DNA of 64,000 bases from Blastocladiella emersonii ATCC 22665 (GCA_025594325.1 JANHCV010000003.1:806001-870000), one strand, 5' to 3'. Counted from the first letter of the stretch, positions 1 to 12,387 are shown. Notes: generated by a model from the sequence alone, not told the origin. A program made the numbers and translations.

Positions 1-3000
1 ACGCCCAGCGCCTCGACCAGCGCGTCGAGCGTCGTATACAACAAGTGCCGGTTGAGCAGCTGGTTCTGGAGCAACGACGTGACCCGCGTCGCCGCGCGCG
101 TCGCGTTCTGGCGCCCGACGACGCCGCCGAGCAGCTCGGGCACCAGCGTCAGCAGCGTCTGTTTCGCGCTGACCTTGACGCGCTCGCGCTCCGCGGCCGT
201 TGGCGCCGGCCACTCCGTGTTCCACTTGCCGCCCGGCCACAGCAGCGCGTCGAGGGACGACACGTACCCCGCGACCATGGCGGGCGAAGAGAGGTACGCG
301 ACGGCGGTGCCGAGCCGCCGGTCAATCGTCTCGCCCAGCAGCTGCTGCAGGACGATCAGGATCGCTTGCCGGCGCAGCCAGTTGTTCTTCTCCTTGAGAT
401 CGAACACCTCGATGAACAGCTCGCTGAACACGGATGCTGCCGCCGTCTCTTCGGTCCGCGCCGAGGTGGAGGTGGATGAAGGGGAGGGGAACAGCGCGTC
501 GCTGCTCGTGCTGAGTTCCTGGAGCCACCGCGCCGCCGCGGTGCCGAGACCCGATGGTGCGTCGGGGCCGAAGCCCGGGAAGCGGAGGAACCCGGACGAG
601 GATGACGAGGACGCGGACGCGGCGCCGACGGGAGCGGCCGCGGTCGCCGACGAGGCCGAGTCGGTGCTGCCGGGCGTCAGCGCCTCGAGCCCGCTCGCGA
701 TCTTCTTCTGCCACTGCCGCATCAGCGACATGCCCGACGTCTTGTTCCCGAGCTGCTGCTGCGGCTGCGGCGCGCTGCCCGTGAGCCCGGCAAACAGCCC
801 CGCCGCACCCCCTCCCGCACCCGAGAAGCTGCCGCGCTTGCGCAGGAGGATCTGCTGCTGCTGCAGCTGCAACCCGGCGACGTCGAGTTCCTCCTGGCAG
901 ATGAACTGGCGGAACGCGGGCGAGTCAGCGACGTCCGGGTGCGTGCAGAGCGCCTGGAGGTACTTGGAGAGTTTCTCCATGCGGCTGGCGGCGAGCGCGT
1001 GGAGCAGGGTGCCGCCCATGAACGCGTTGGGCGCCTTCTTGGGCAGCTCGTACCCCGCCAGGACCGCGGGGAACTGCGCCTTGAGCAGCTGGTGCAGCAC
1101 GAGGAACTCGGAGAAGCGGCGCGTCACGACCCACCCGGGCCCCGCGGACTGCCCGGTGTCGCCGTACACCTGCTTCACCTCGACCACGTACAGCGCAAAG
1201 TCCTTGGTCCCGTCCGACTCGAGCGTGAACGAGGACACGGACACGGCGCACTTGGCGCCCCCGCCGCTTCCGCTTCCCGCGAGAAGGGAGTAGGGCGCGT
1301 CGCGCCGGTCGTCCTGGATCTCCTGCCACAGCAGCTCGCGCATCTCGTCGCGCAGCATCGCTTTCGACTTGGTCAGGATCTTGATCAGCTCCGCGTTCTT
1401 GTTGGCGCGCCGCGCCGAGCCCAGCAGCGAGTCCACGATCGCCTCCTGCTGCGACAGACGGTCGAGCGACTGCCGGATCGTGCTGCGGCCGGACGTCGCG
1501 GCGGGAAGCGGCATCGCGGGCACGCTCGTCGACGAGCTCGCCGACGACTGGCTCGCGCCGCGCACGTGCGATGGTGGCGCTGCAGGAGGCGCGGGGTCGG
1601 CAGAGACGAGGTCGAGCACCCCGCCGCCGCTGTCGGGATCCGCCAAATTGAGCGTCGACGCGGACGACGATGATGCGGCGCGCGACGACGCGAGCGGGCG
1701 CGGCGACCGCGGCGGCGGGTCGAGCAGGTCGTCGGCGGTCGTCAGGATCGACCGGAGCTCCGCGGCCACGGTCTCGACCGCGTCCGACGGCAGCAGCGCG
1801 TCCTCGTCGAGCAACCGCAGGTCGAGGACCGCGCCGTCGCCGCCACCGTTACTCGCTGCGGGCGTCGCGGCGGCGGCGGTGGGCTCGTCGGCCGTCGTCT
1901 CGCCTATGGCGGCAGCGCTCGCGCGGCGGCCGAGCGCAAGGGCGGCCTCGACCTCGGCGATAAACGCCGCGTCGTTGATGAGGGCCAGGTACAGGTCGCT
2001 CTTGACGAAGGCGGCGAAATCGTGCGACTCCATGATCTGGAACACGTAGCTCTGCGCGTCGAGGATCGGCTGGTGGAGGTGGCCGGGCCACGGCGGCGAA
2101 GGCCGCGCGGCAGCTGTGGTGGGCGTGGGTGTTGGCGGAGCCGTGTCGGCCACGGGCGACTCGCCGGGACGAGCGCCGCCGCCGGCGGCGGCGGCGGCGG
2201 CGGGCGGTTTGAGCGAGAGCTTGGACGAGATGGAGCCAAGGATCGACTGATGCGGTTGCTGGTCCGCGGCCACCGGCTCGGTCGCGGGCGCAGGCGCATC
2301 GGCAGCCGCCGCCGTCGGCGCGTCGCGCTGCGCGTACACAATGTCCATGAGCTGCGTGAGCTGGATCGAGAGGTGGACGGGGAGCTGGATGAACATGGGG
2401 CAGTTGGGCGCGAAGAAGTGGCGGAACATGGATTCGTAGTCGTCCCACAACGAGGACGCGGTGCCCGCCGCCGCGGCCGAGGTGGCGGTGGGCGAGGGCA
2501 GGTCGCGGCCGACGTGCTGGCGAAAGTGCTCGGCCATGAGCCAGAACTGGAGCAGGCGGGTGCGCTTGGTCTGGTCGAGGAACTCCATGAGATACGAGAG
2601 GCCGACCGACGACGCGATGAGCTGGGTGAAGGAGACGTGCGTTGTTGAGAGCCCGACGGTGCGGTTGCGCGGGACGTAGGGCGGCCCGCCGAGCGCCTCG
2701 ATGCGCTTCTCGACCTTGGACTTGGCGTGGAGCAGCTTGTTGATGAGGCGGATAATGTCGGTGACCTTGACGCCGTGGACCGTGTCGGTGGGCAGGCGGT
2801 CCGTGATGTCGAGGCGGCGGCGGCGCACCTCCATGATGAGCTGGTTGCGGATCTGCTTGGCCTCGATGAGCGACTTGCACGACTTGATGGACTTGACCAG
2901 GTCCTCGTACGACCGCGTCGGCGGCGCGCGGCTCACGTCCTCGGCCTGCTTCTCGAGCACGCGGCGGAACTGGTGGACCATGTTACTGCGAAGTGGGGTG

Positions 3001-3981
3001 TCAGTGGGCGGGCTTGGGGTGACGGGAGGCGGAGAACGACGTACAGCTCGCGCATGGCATTGCCGGCCTGAATGAACGTAAGTAGAACAGTCAGCGAAAG
3101 TCGGGACGACGGCCAACACGGACGGAGATCCGTACCCAGTGGTCGATCTGGGTATTCCAAAAGTGCGGGTCGCTCAGCGAGTCCATGACGGGCTTGAGGA
3201 CCGAGCACGCGACAATCTCGCGGAGCAGCGTGCGCGACACGTTGCTGCGGAGCTCGGGCGCGCCGGGGAGCAACAACCCGAGCAGCGTGTCAGCGACGCC
3301 GCGCAGGTGGGCGAGCTCGGTGAGGTGGGTCGACCCCTTGGCGTCGAGGGCGCGGTGCAGGCGGCCGCCGTTGTACTTTGACGCGACGAGCTCGTGCAGC
3401 TCGAGCGACTCGGTCAGGACGCGGTCCTCGTCGGCGCCGCGCACGGCCTGCTCGGCGCGGCGGAACTCGACAATGTGCGCGGTGAGCGCCGGGCCGAGCG
3501 TGTCAAGGATCAGCGTCTCGAGCGACACGCCGGACGCGCGGCGGTACAGCTCGGCGGCGGCATCGGCGAGACGCGTGTCGACGACGTCGGGGAAGGCCGG
3601 GTCCGCGCTGATGCCCGCGAACCACGAGTGCACAAACTCGGCCTGGACGTGGTCGAGCAGCGCGTTGACGGCGGCCTGGATCGCGGCGCGGTCCGGGTCG
3701 TCCTGCGGCAGCGCGATGGGCAGCAGCGGGCGCGGGCGCGGGATGCGGTCGGCGGCGAGCGCGGCGCGGTGCTCCTGCCAGCTGCGGGCGAGGGCGTGGA
3801 CCACGGCGGTGCCGTCCTTGGCCAGGTCCGAGACGGGCGGCGGCGGCTCCGGGTACCTCAGCGTGTACAGCTGCAGCGCGAGCGACACGAGGGTCCAGGT
3901 GCCCGCGACGCCGATGGTGCCCAGCACCGTGTTCCACAGCACGCGCGACAGGAGCGAGGTGATGGAGAGGAGGAGGCCCAT
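1..3981 (-). CDS. MDM1: Mdm1/SNX13-type sorting nexin (PXA-RGS-PX-Nexin_C), 3' end cut by window
   Basis: Exons 3981-3136, 3067-3045 (a 23-nt microexon) and 2985 to the window edge, joined in frame; the last exon stays open to base 1. The N-terminus (MGLLLSITSLLSRVLWNTVL) is hydrophobic, as in ER-anchored members. A PXA domain fills about residues 80-280, an RGS-like domain about 415-620 (LMEFLDQTKRTRLLQFWLMA) with an alanine-rich insert, a PX domain about 865-975 (VVEVKQVYGD, then RRFSEFLVLHQLL) and Nexin_C about 1145-1280. Probably only a few residues are missing. In this family PXA and Nexin_C lie on the ER or lipid droplets and PX binds phosphoinositides on the vacuole or endosome, making a membrane contact tether. 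It is divergent from the next gene with about 200 bp between starts. The domain order is diagnostic, so identity is firm; exact splice sites are inferred. Confidence 0.9.
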
Positions 3982-4178
3982 TACATTTGCTTCATGGGTG
4001 CGGGTTTGAGGGGGAGAGCGAGGACCGCGAAGGTTGGCGGCGCCGAGACCGGACGACGCGCCGACGCGACGCTGCGGGCCGCACGTGGCGCCCTGTCTTG
4101 AGGATTCGACCTCGTCCTCTCTCACAGGTCCCATCGCAACGGCTCTGCGACGACGGCAGGCCGCCCCCACTCTGTGCA

Positions 4179-4698
4179 ATGCTGGCAACCAACGAGACCT
4201 TCAAGCACCTGTCGTCGAGCGAGCTCGAGATCCTGCAGTCCGAGCTCGACTCGCTCGACGCGCGCGCCGTATGTGCTCGCTGCTGCCCGTCGTCTGTTCC
4301 CGACGAAGCGTAACCGTGTTTGATGGGTGTCTAGCGCGTGTACCAGCGGCGCGTCGGAAACTCGAACGTGCTGTTTCTGACGAACCGCCTGTCGCTCGAC
4401 AAGACCGTCGACGGTACCCTCACCCCTCCACGCTGCCGGATCGGTACCCGTTGTTGATCCCGCGCATTCTGTAGAGACGCTCCGCACGATGCTGGTCGAC
4501 GCGCCGGTGCCACCACCGTTCGCCACGCTCGCGTCCTCCAAGACCACCGCCGAGCAGCCGATCAAGGCGGCCACAGCCTCGGCCCAGCCAGCGCCTGCTC
4601 CCGCCCCCGCTTCCCCTGCAACCAAGACCCAGCCCCAGCCCAAGACGAGCCCGAGCAAAAAGGGCAAGGGCAAGGGCAAGCGCGGCGGCCGGAGGTAA
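4179..4698 (+). CDS. ASDURF-like mini-prefoldin (PAQosome subunit family)
   Basis: Exons 4179-4268, 4335-4413 and 4475-4698 give 130 residues. Residues 1-50 form a helix with leucine/glutamate spacing (LSSSELEILQSELDSL) followed by VYQRRVGNSNVLFLTNRL. This resembles human ASDURF, the prefoldin-like protein encoded upstream of ASNSD1, in its VYRQQQNSNIFFLADR segment. The rest is a Pro/Ala linker and a basic KKGKGKGKRGGRR tail with no counterpart known to me. ASDURF joins the prefoldin-like module of the PAQosome (R2TP) co-chaperone. Here it is a stand-alone gene with its own introns, not an upstream ORF: the downstream gene is CAP-G. Assignment rests on a short conserved segment; another small beta-prefoldin remains possible. 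Confidence 0.65.
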
Positions 4699-4812
4699 TC
4701 CTGTGCTGGATAGAATACATGAGTCACCTGAGTGATCGGCGCGCGCCGTGAGCCGTCCCACGAAGCCGAGCGCGTCGCCGCTCGCGGTCCCCTGAACACA
4801 CCGACCCGAACC

Positions 4813-7800
4813 ATGGCACGCCGGAAACCCGCTCCGCCGCCGCGACCTGCTGCAACGTCGTCGTCCGACTCGGACTCGGACTCGGACTCGGACCACAATG
4901 ACCGCGCCGCGCCCGCGCCCGCCGCGCCGGCGGCCCCCGAGGTCCCCGAGATGACCAAGAACATCATCCTGATCTTCGGCGAGGCCCAGAAGACCAAGGC
5001 CGGCCACCGCAAGCTGTGCAACGTGCTGCGCAAGCTGCACCTCGAGGCCATCAACGACGGCCGCGAGCCCGACTTCATGCGGCCCTTTGTCGCGTGCCTG
5101 ACCCGCACCCTCGCCACCAAGCAGCGCGCCCCCGCCGTCGAGCGCATCCTCGACTTTGTCCAGAGCTTCATCGCCTTCTCGCGCGACAAGGACCGCGCCC
5201 TCGCCCGCAAGGCTCGTGGTGGGGCTACACCCGCGCGCCAGCAGCAGCCCGTCCTCACGCTTGGCGAGCCCGACGCGCCCGCGCCTGCCGACGAGGACGA
5301 CGAGGACGACTTTATCTCGACCCAGTTTGCCGTCTGGGTCATCAACTTCCTCCTCCGCGGCATCGCCGCCCGCGATAAGATCGTGCGCTACCGCTGCGCC
5401 CGCCTCATCTTCATGATCGCCTCGCACCTCACCGCCATCGAGTACGCCTTGAATCCTTGAGTGTCATGGTGAGACTCGGCTAACCCCGTGTGCTGCGTAG
5501 CGACGACCTCTTCGAGTCCATGAAGCGCGAGCTGTACGCGCGGTGCCGAGACAAGGAGCCCATGGTGCGCCGCGAGGTGGTCGCTGCCCTGGCCATCCTG
5601 CAGGGCGGCGAGTCGGACGGCGACACGGACACGGTGCAGCAGAAGCTGATCGAGCTGATCCAGTTCGACCCGTCGCCCGCCGTGCGCAAGTCAGCGCTCA
5701 ACCACATTGCCCCGAGCAACGCGACCATCGCCGCCATCATCTCGCGGTGCCGCGACGAGGACCCGGCCATCCGCCGCGCCGTCCACCGCGTCCTCGCCAC
5801 CCACATCCCGTCGTTCGAGCAGCTGAGCTCGGCGCTCCTCTCCAGCATCACCACCAGCGGCCTGCGCGACCCCGACGAGGGCGTCCGCAAGTCATGCGTC
5901 GACCTAATCCTCGGCTGGGTCGGCGGGTCGCCCGTCCAGCTCGCCAAGCTGCTCGCCCGCCTCAACGTCGTCAAGAACCAGGTCGCCGAGCTGATCGCCG
6001 TGCAGTGCCTCCGCGGGCCCAAGGCCGGCCACGGGATCCGCCTGCTCTTCACCTTCGACTCGTGGCGCAACCTCACCCCCGAGACGGCCCTCATGATGCG
6101 GTGCTACACGCAGCTCCTCATGGACGAGGCCGCCAAGGGCAACGTGGCGGTGCCCGTGCCGCGCGGCGCCGGCGGCAACGACGAGGACCAGTTTACGCCG
6201 CTCGACGAGATCTTCATCATCGAGCACCTCGCCTACTACGTGCAGCTGCACACCAACCACATGATCACCAACGCCGACGAGTCGCTCGACGCCGCCTACA
6301 TCTACGTGGTCCAGGAGCTGCTCACGCTGTGCTGCATGGCCGACTACGGCGACCCGCACGGCCGCCGCCTCATGTTCGCGCTCGTCCGCAACATGATCAG
6401 CTCCATCGCCGTCCCCGAGGAGCTCATCCCGCCGCTCATCGACCTCCTGCGCCTGCTGTGCGTCGACGAGCGCGACTTCATCCGCGTTGTGCACGAGATC
6501 ATCGTCGACACCGCCGACACCCCCGTGGTCCCGCAGCCGGGCGACGACGGGTACAACGAGGCCGAGCCGAGCCACATGGACCCCGAGGAGGACATGCTGT
6601 TCCGGCACCTCAAGTGCCTGATCATCCTGCGCAAAACGCTCGAGGCCACGCCGCTGCCGTGGACCGCCGACGCCCTGATCCCGATGCACGGGCTCGTCGC
6701 CGAGCTCGTGGCCCCCGCGCCCGACCGGTACCCGGGCATCGGCGTCGTCATCGCCAACGCCATCGGGTGCCTCGGCCTCATCAGCCTGACGTCGCGCCCG
6801 CACGCGATCCGCCACGCCGCCCAGGTCCTCGCCTACGCGTCGATCCCCGCCGTCGACCGCGCCTCGGACGAGGACCTCGCCGAGGTCGTCATCGTCTCCC
6901 TGCGCGCCCTGTTTGACCTCGTCCTCCTCTACGGCACGGACCTCCTCGGCCTCAACAAGGACCAGGTCGCCGCGACCTTCGCCGCGGCGCTCGCGGACCC
7001 GGTGCGGCCCATTGCCGCGCTCGCCGTGCAGGGGTGCGTGAAACTCATGCTCGCGAACCGGCTGCGGTCCGCCGACCTCCTCGCGGCGCTGTACCACCTG
7101 CACTTCACGCAGGCGTGGGCCGCGGTCCCCGAGATCCGCGACTGCCTCGACTTCTTCGCCGAGACGTACCCGACGATCCTCGAGAACAAGCGGCTCGTCG
7201 CGGCCGCGTTCGGCGCGATCCTCGCTGCCGTCCTCGCCGACGGCGTCAAGGGGAAGGCGTTCACGACCGTCGGCGACACGCTCGTCAAGTACCTCGACGA
7301 CGACGGCGAGGGCACCGCGCTCCGCCTCGCCGCCGCCGCCAAGATGCTCGAGGCCGACGAAGGCGAGCTCCCGCTCAAGCCCGCGCTCCAGCTCCTCGCC
7401 AAGTGGTCGCTCAACCAGGGCGGGCGTGTGCCCGCGGACCGGCTGCGTAAGGTCCAGCGCCTCGTCAACGAGATCCCCGACGACGCGCTTGATAACGTCG
7501 GCCGCAACGCCCTCAAGAAGGTCAACAAGGCGCTCGTCGACCTGAGCCCCATGGCCGAGGAGGACGAGGATGCAGCCGAAGAGGAGGCGGACGAGGAGGC
7601 GCCCAAGGAGGAGGAGGACGAGGAAGATGTCGAGGAGGAGGAAGCGGAGCCCGAGGCACCCGCCGCCGCCGCCCCCGCTGCCGCCGCGACCGAGCCGTCG
7701 GACGACGAGGAGGAGCCGATGGAGGGCGTCGAGCAGGCTGGTGCCGCGGCCAAGCGCGACGACGACGAGGAGTCCGAGCCAGAACCTGCCCCGCGCCGCC

Positions 7801-8750
7801 GGTCCGCGCGCAGCGCAGCTCGCAACGCGCCGCCACCGCCTCCGCCCGCGCCGCGCGCTGCGACCAGCAGCGACAGCGAGTCCGAGCCGGACGCCGAGGA
7901 GGTCGTCGACGACGCGCCGACCCCGCGTCCCCGCTCGCGCCAGGCCAGCCACTCGTCCTCCTCTTCGTCGTCGTCGTCGTCTTCCGGTACCCCAACCCCA
8001 GTCTCCTCGCCCGCCAAGCCCTCAGCCGCTGTCACGCCGCCGCGCCGTCGCACCACGCTCCCGGCGCACCTCCTCCCGGAATCGCCGACCCTGTCGCAGA
8101 CGCTCGGGTCGAGCTCGAGCCCCGCGATCGCCGCGCTGCTCAACGCGCCGACCCCGCGCCCGCGCCTCGGCGCGTCGGTCCGCGGCACCCCGCGCGCCAA
8201 CCGCATCGTCGTCGAGATCCCGATCGAGTCGCCGTCGTCGTCGTCGACCGCGAAGCCCGCGCGCGCCGCCGTGGGGGTGGGGAAGAAGCGTAAGGCCGTG
8301 TCCGAGTCGGAGAGCGGCGAGGATGATGACGAGGAGGACGAGAAGGAGGCCGAGGCCGGGTCGCCCGTCAAGCCCAAGCCGCGGCCGATGCTAAAGTCCA
8401 AGGCCAAGGCTGTCGCTCCCGCTCCGGTGGTCCCGGCGTCGCGGCCAAAGACGCGCGCGGCGGCTACCGCGGCAGCGGCCAAGGCTAAGCCGAAGCCGAA
8501 GGTGCCGTCGAGCAGCGAGAGCGAGTCCTCTGAGTCGTCTGAGTCGGACTCGAGCGAGGACGACGACGGGGACGCGCCCGAGGTCGCCGCCGACCTGCGC
8601 AAGAAGGCCGCCGACGCCATCGCGCTCCGCCGGCTGCCCGCCGACACGGCGCAGCGTCTCGCGAACGCGGCCGCGCAGATCGACGCGTTGCTGGCTCAGG
8701 ACGAGGATGCGGCGAGCAGCAGCGACGAGGACGATGGGGATGACTACTAA
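4813..8750 (+). CDS. YCG1: condensin complex subunit 3 (CAP-G/Ycg1/Cnd3)
   Basis: Exons 4813-5441 and 5501-8750 (donor GTACGC, acceptor GCGTAG) encode 1,292 residues. After a short Ser/Asp repeat N-terminus, residues about 40-880 form alpha-helical HEAT repeats with typical condensin features: NIILIFGEAQKTKAGHRKL, then LYARCRDKEPMVRREVVAAL, and VRKSCVDLILGWVGG. The last 400 residues are disordered, acidic and serine-rich with basic KPKPK stretches, longer than in yeast. CAP-G is the DNA-binding HEAT subunit of condensin and pairs with the kleisin CAP-H in mitotic chromosome compaction. Acidic serine clusters (SDSDSDSD near residue 20, SSESESSESSESDSS near the C-terminus) look like casein kinase 2 sites, by inference only. 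It ends 45 bp from the stop of the convergent deubiquitinase. Confidence 0.92.
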
Positions 8751-8795
8751 CGCGGTGGCGGTGATGATACATTTCTAACTTATGCACACTCTAAG

Positions 8796-10940
8796 CTACT
8801 CGATGCGCTGGTAGAAGAGCAGGTACGGGTTGCTATGCAGCGCGTGGCCCTCGCTGACCTTGGTCACCCTGGCGTCGTTCATGAGGAACCACGTCGCCGC
8901 CGCCTCGCCGTCCTCCCCGCGCGGCACCGCGCGCCGCGTCCCGCGGTGCTCCGAAGCGAGCGCCGGCTGGTGCACCTTGACGTACGCCGTGTAGTGGCCA
9001 AAGTTCATGGTGCCCGCGTGCTCGACCACGCCGAATAGCTCGTACCGGACTGGCGCAGCGGGTTCGGGGTTGGCGTCGCCGGTCGGGTGCGGCTGCTCGC
9101 GCAGGGAGAGGTGCAGTGGGAAGTCGATCCTGGTCTTCTTGGTCTTGGGCGTCCGCTTCAGCTGCACGCACAGCGTCGGCGCCAGCGTGTGGATCCGGTA
9201 CCGCTTGGTGTGCGGGACGGGCGGGATCGAGGATGTGGACTTGGCGGCGGCGGGCGGACGGGCGGTGGTCGACGTGTTCTCCTCGCCCTCGTCGTCGACG
9301 GGCGCTTCTTCATCGTCGTCGGCCTCAGCAGCGGCGGAGTCGGACGGCTGCTCGTCCGAGTTGAAGGGCGACTCGGCGACGGCCGTCTCGTCGTCGGCGG
9401 TGCTCGGCTCAACGGGCGACGCGCGGCCGCCCGCGTGCGATGGGCACTCCTTGTTCTCGCACGAGTACTCGACGCGGTCCTCGGCAAAGAAGTGGGCGAG
9501 CGACGTGGTCAGCGACGACGATATGACGAGCGAGAAGTCGTAGAAGTCTTCGTTGATGGTTTGGAGCTACACGCGGGCGACTCGGGTCAGTGGGCGAAGT
9601 AAACGAGGGCTGGAGGGAAAGCGTACCGTGCCGCAGCGAGTGCACTTGATACAGCTCTGGAGCACGCTGCAGAAGGCCTTGGCGACAAGACTCCGCTCGG
9701 GCTTCTCCGCCTCGCCGTCGCCGTCGCCGTCGGCGACCTCGCCGATCCGCTCGCGCTCGCGCTTGAGGTGCTCCGTGTCCATGACGTCGAACAGACACCG
9801 CATCATCTCGTGCGAGTCGTTCTGGCGGCGAAAGTTGCGGAACTCCTTGAACCGGTGCCCGAGCTCGGTCAGCACGGCGCCCGGCGCGAGCGTCGGCGCG
9901 CCCGACGTCTCGGCCATGTCGCGCAGGAACAGGTAGAACTCGGCCGACACGGCGTCCAGCCCCTCGCACTCCGAGTACGACGGGACCGCGAGGTGCCGCG
10001 CGTGCGCGAGCACCTGCATCAGGCTGTTCGCGTAGCACGTGTTGCCCAGGTTCGACAGACCGTGCGCGCCGAGGGCGAGGTACTCGGCGGGCTTGAGCGA
10101 GGACGACTTGCCGAGCGCGCTGGCCGCGGGGCGGGAGGACGCGGCGTGCGTGCGGTCGAGGATCCCGTCGAGCGCCGAGTCGTCGCCGTCATCGATCGCA
10201 GCAGCGGACGCTCCAGTCGCCTTGCGCGCGCTCGCCGTCGCCATCTCCTCGAACCGCGTGCGCACAGCGGCGAGCGCCTCGACCATGAGCGGATACTTGG
10301 TCGGGTCCACGTCGCCCTCGCACGTGAGGCAGCACACGCGGACGAGGCCCTCGCGCATCGCCGTGGTGTAGTCGACGCCCGACTGCGGGACCAGCGAGTG
10401 GATCGGGTGCTCGTGGCCCTTGTGGTCGGCCTCGCACTGCACGACGAGGCAGCACAGGCACATCCAGAGCGGCGGCTGGCTGTCTGTCGAGGAGCGGCAT
10501 GGCTACGCGATCGAGGGGTGTTAGAAGGGTCGCGAAGTGAGGGTGCAATGGGGTCGAGTGTACCCTTGCGCTGCACCGCGGCGCAGCCTGCGAGAAAGCA
10601 GCCGCCGGCGCCGTCTTGATCTTCTTGATCTTGATGGCGGACCGGAAGTGCGAGCACTTCTTCTTGGACACCTTGCGGTCGGCGCTACGGGACAAAGTCG
10701 GCGGTCAGGCTCGGCTGGTCGCGCTTGACCTTGCAGAGCAGGATCGTACGTGGTCGGCGCGGACACCACCTCATCCTTGGACTCGCCATCGGGAGCCTGG
10801 ACAGAAGATGACGAAGCGTCGCTCGGAGCAACGACGACGGCGGTCACGGTCTGCTTGAGGTCGTCCTCAGCTCGCTTCCGCTCCTCGCGCTTCTCGGCGA
10901 GCCGCTGCCCCTTCTTGGCCTTGGCGCGGTTACTGCCCAT
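8796..10940 (-). CDS. USP16/45-like ubiquitin carboxyl-terminal hydrolase with ZnF-UBP
   Basis: Exons 10940-10750, 10684-10564, 10502-9627 and 9566-8796 join in frame to 652 residues. A basic N-terminus (MGSNRAKAKKGQ) precedes a ZnF-UBP finger (KKKCSHF, then PLWMCLCC, then CEADHKGHEHP and VCCLTC). The peptidase core has the Cys box GLSNLGNTCYANSLMQ (Cys260) and the His box NFGHYTAYVK (His587), followed by WFLMNDARVTKV, where ND replaces the usual DD pair. KCTRCGT and CENKECPS form the finger subdomain. An acidic disordered loop splits the catalytic domain, as in USP16 and USP45. The family removes ubiquitin, with H2A a known USP16 substrate; the substrate here is unknown. It is divergent from the JMJD5 gene with 148 bp between starts. 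Confidence 0.88.
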
Positions 10941-11088
10941 GGCGCGATATAAGTTGCATAGAGTCCAGGTCAAGCTGGCGACCGCTTCGGTGAGGGACAG
11001 CCGTGATCAGGGAGGGAGGTCAAGACTGCCAGCAGCGCGGCCGCGGTCGCCGCTCTCCCTCAAACCGCGACGGCGTGAATGAAAACGA

Positions 11089-12387
11089 ATGGAGAACGAC
11101 GGAAGCACATGCAATGCAGACCTCGGTCGGCGTCTTGCTGATACCATGAAGCCCGTGGCCGGCGAGGCCGAGGCGGCTCTCGGTGCCTTCGAGGGACCGA
11201 GCGGCGTCGCCATCTTCGCCGAGGTCCTAGCGCTCGCGGACGGCGCACCCGTGTCGGTTCGACTCCTTGCCGAGTGCGAGTTGCTTGTCTCGAGGGCAAA
11301 CCAGCACATCCAGGCGCAGCCGTACCAGGAAGTGACGCGGCCGCATCGCGTGCTATTCCAGGCCGCGTCGATGGCGCTCGCGGCGTCGCTTCTCACTGCG
11401 AGAGACAGCAACGATGGGATTCGCGCTCTTCACGTCCTCGACGAGGCCCAGATCGTGACGGGCCTTCCGCTTGCCCAGTTACCGCTCGTCGCGTTCATGG
11501 CGGAGCTCCACGCGTCGCTTCCACGGCTTGAACTCTCGACGAAGCAACCTCCGCTGCCATCACCCGTACCTCGCCTGCTATATCAGTTTCCTCCGATCCG
11601 ATCACTTTCGGACCCGCACAGCGTCAGTTTTGCGCAGTTCGCAGCTTGGAAGGATGTCCCATTTGTGCTTCGCGGCGCAGTCTCGCACTGGCCCGCTACG
11701 ACGCGCTGGACGCTCGACCACATCGTCGCGACCGCAGGGCACCATCTCGTACCCGTTGAACTCGGTCCAAGCTACCTCGACCCCGCTTGGTCACAGAAAC
11801 TGATGCCGCTATACGAGTTTGTAACCAAGTACGTCCTTAATTCACCGGACTCGCCACGCTCCGAAGTCGGGTACCTCGCGCAGCACGACTTGTTCCGCCA
11901 GCTACCGCAGCTCCGCTCGGACATTCTGATCCCGGATCAAGTTTACTATTTCCCCTCGGATCGCGAGGACAGCGACGACGATTGCGACGTCCGACTGCAC
12001 GCGTGGTTTGGGCCGGCGGGAACCGTCACGCCACTACACCACGACGGCACCATCCGAAATCTGTTTGCGCAAGTCGTTGGCCAGAAGCGGATCGTCTTGT
12101 TTCCGCCGCAAGACTCGCACATTCTCGCCGATCTCGATGGTGTGCTTCACAATACGAGCACCGTTGACGTGCGCGAGTGGGACATGGCCGCGTGGCCGGA
12201 GCTCGCTGATACGCATGGCGTCGGGACGGTTCTTGAACCGGGGGATCTGCTCTATATTCCGGTACGCGCTTGACTACTACTGTATGGTGTTGGGTCGGAC
12301 GACTGACGCCATCAACGGTAGCCCTCGTGGTGGCACCACGTCGAGTCGCTCAGCGTGTCGTTCAGCGTGTCGTTTTGGTGGAACTAG
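11089..12387 (+). CDS. KDM8: JmjC 2-oxoglutarate oxygenase, KDM8/JMJD5 family
   Basis: Exons 11089-12261 and 12322-12387 encode 412 residues. The C-terminal JmjC domain matches JMJD5: LHAWFGPAGTVTPLHHDG carries the iron ligands His317 and Asp319, then NLFAQVVGQKRIVLFPP, LHNTSTVDV and LEPGDLLYIP. The short last exon supplies PSWWHHVESLSVSFSVSFWW with the third iron ligand His396. The N-terminal 170 residues are helical and weakly conserved. JMJD5 is known as an arginyl hydroxylase acting on proteins; older work called it a histone demethylase. Codon usage is less GC-biased than in neighbours and matches its place at the edge of the low-GC island. A short upstream ORF at 11079 overlaps the chosen start in another frame; a start at 11146 is possible. 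Confidence 0.88.

Noticed and set aside
52-1293. 413-codon plus-strand frame
   Set aside because: It is antisense to the PX and Nexin_C parts of the MDM1-like gene, which has strong domain evidence.
5904-7952. 682-codon minus-strand frame
   Set aside because: It is antisense to the HEAT repeats of CAP-G and has only charged low-complexity sequence.
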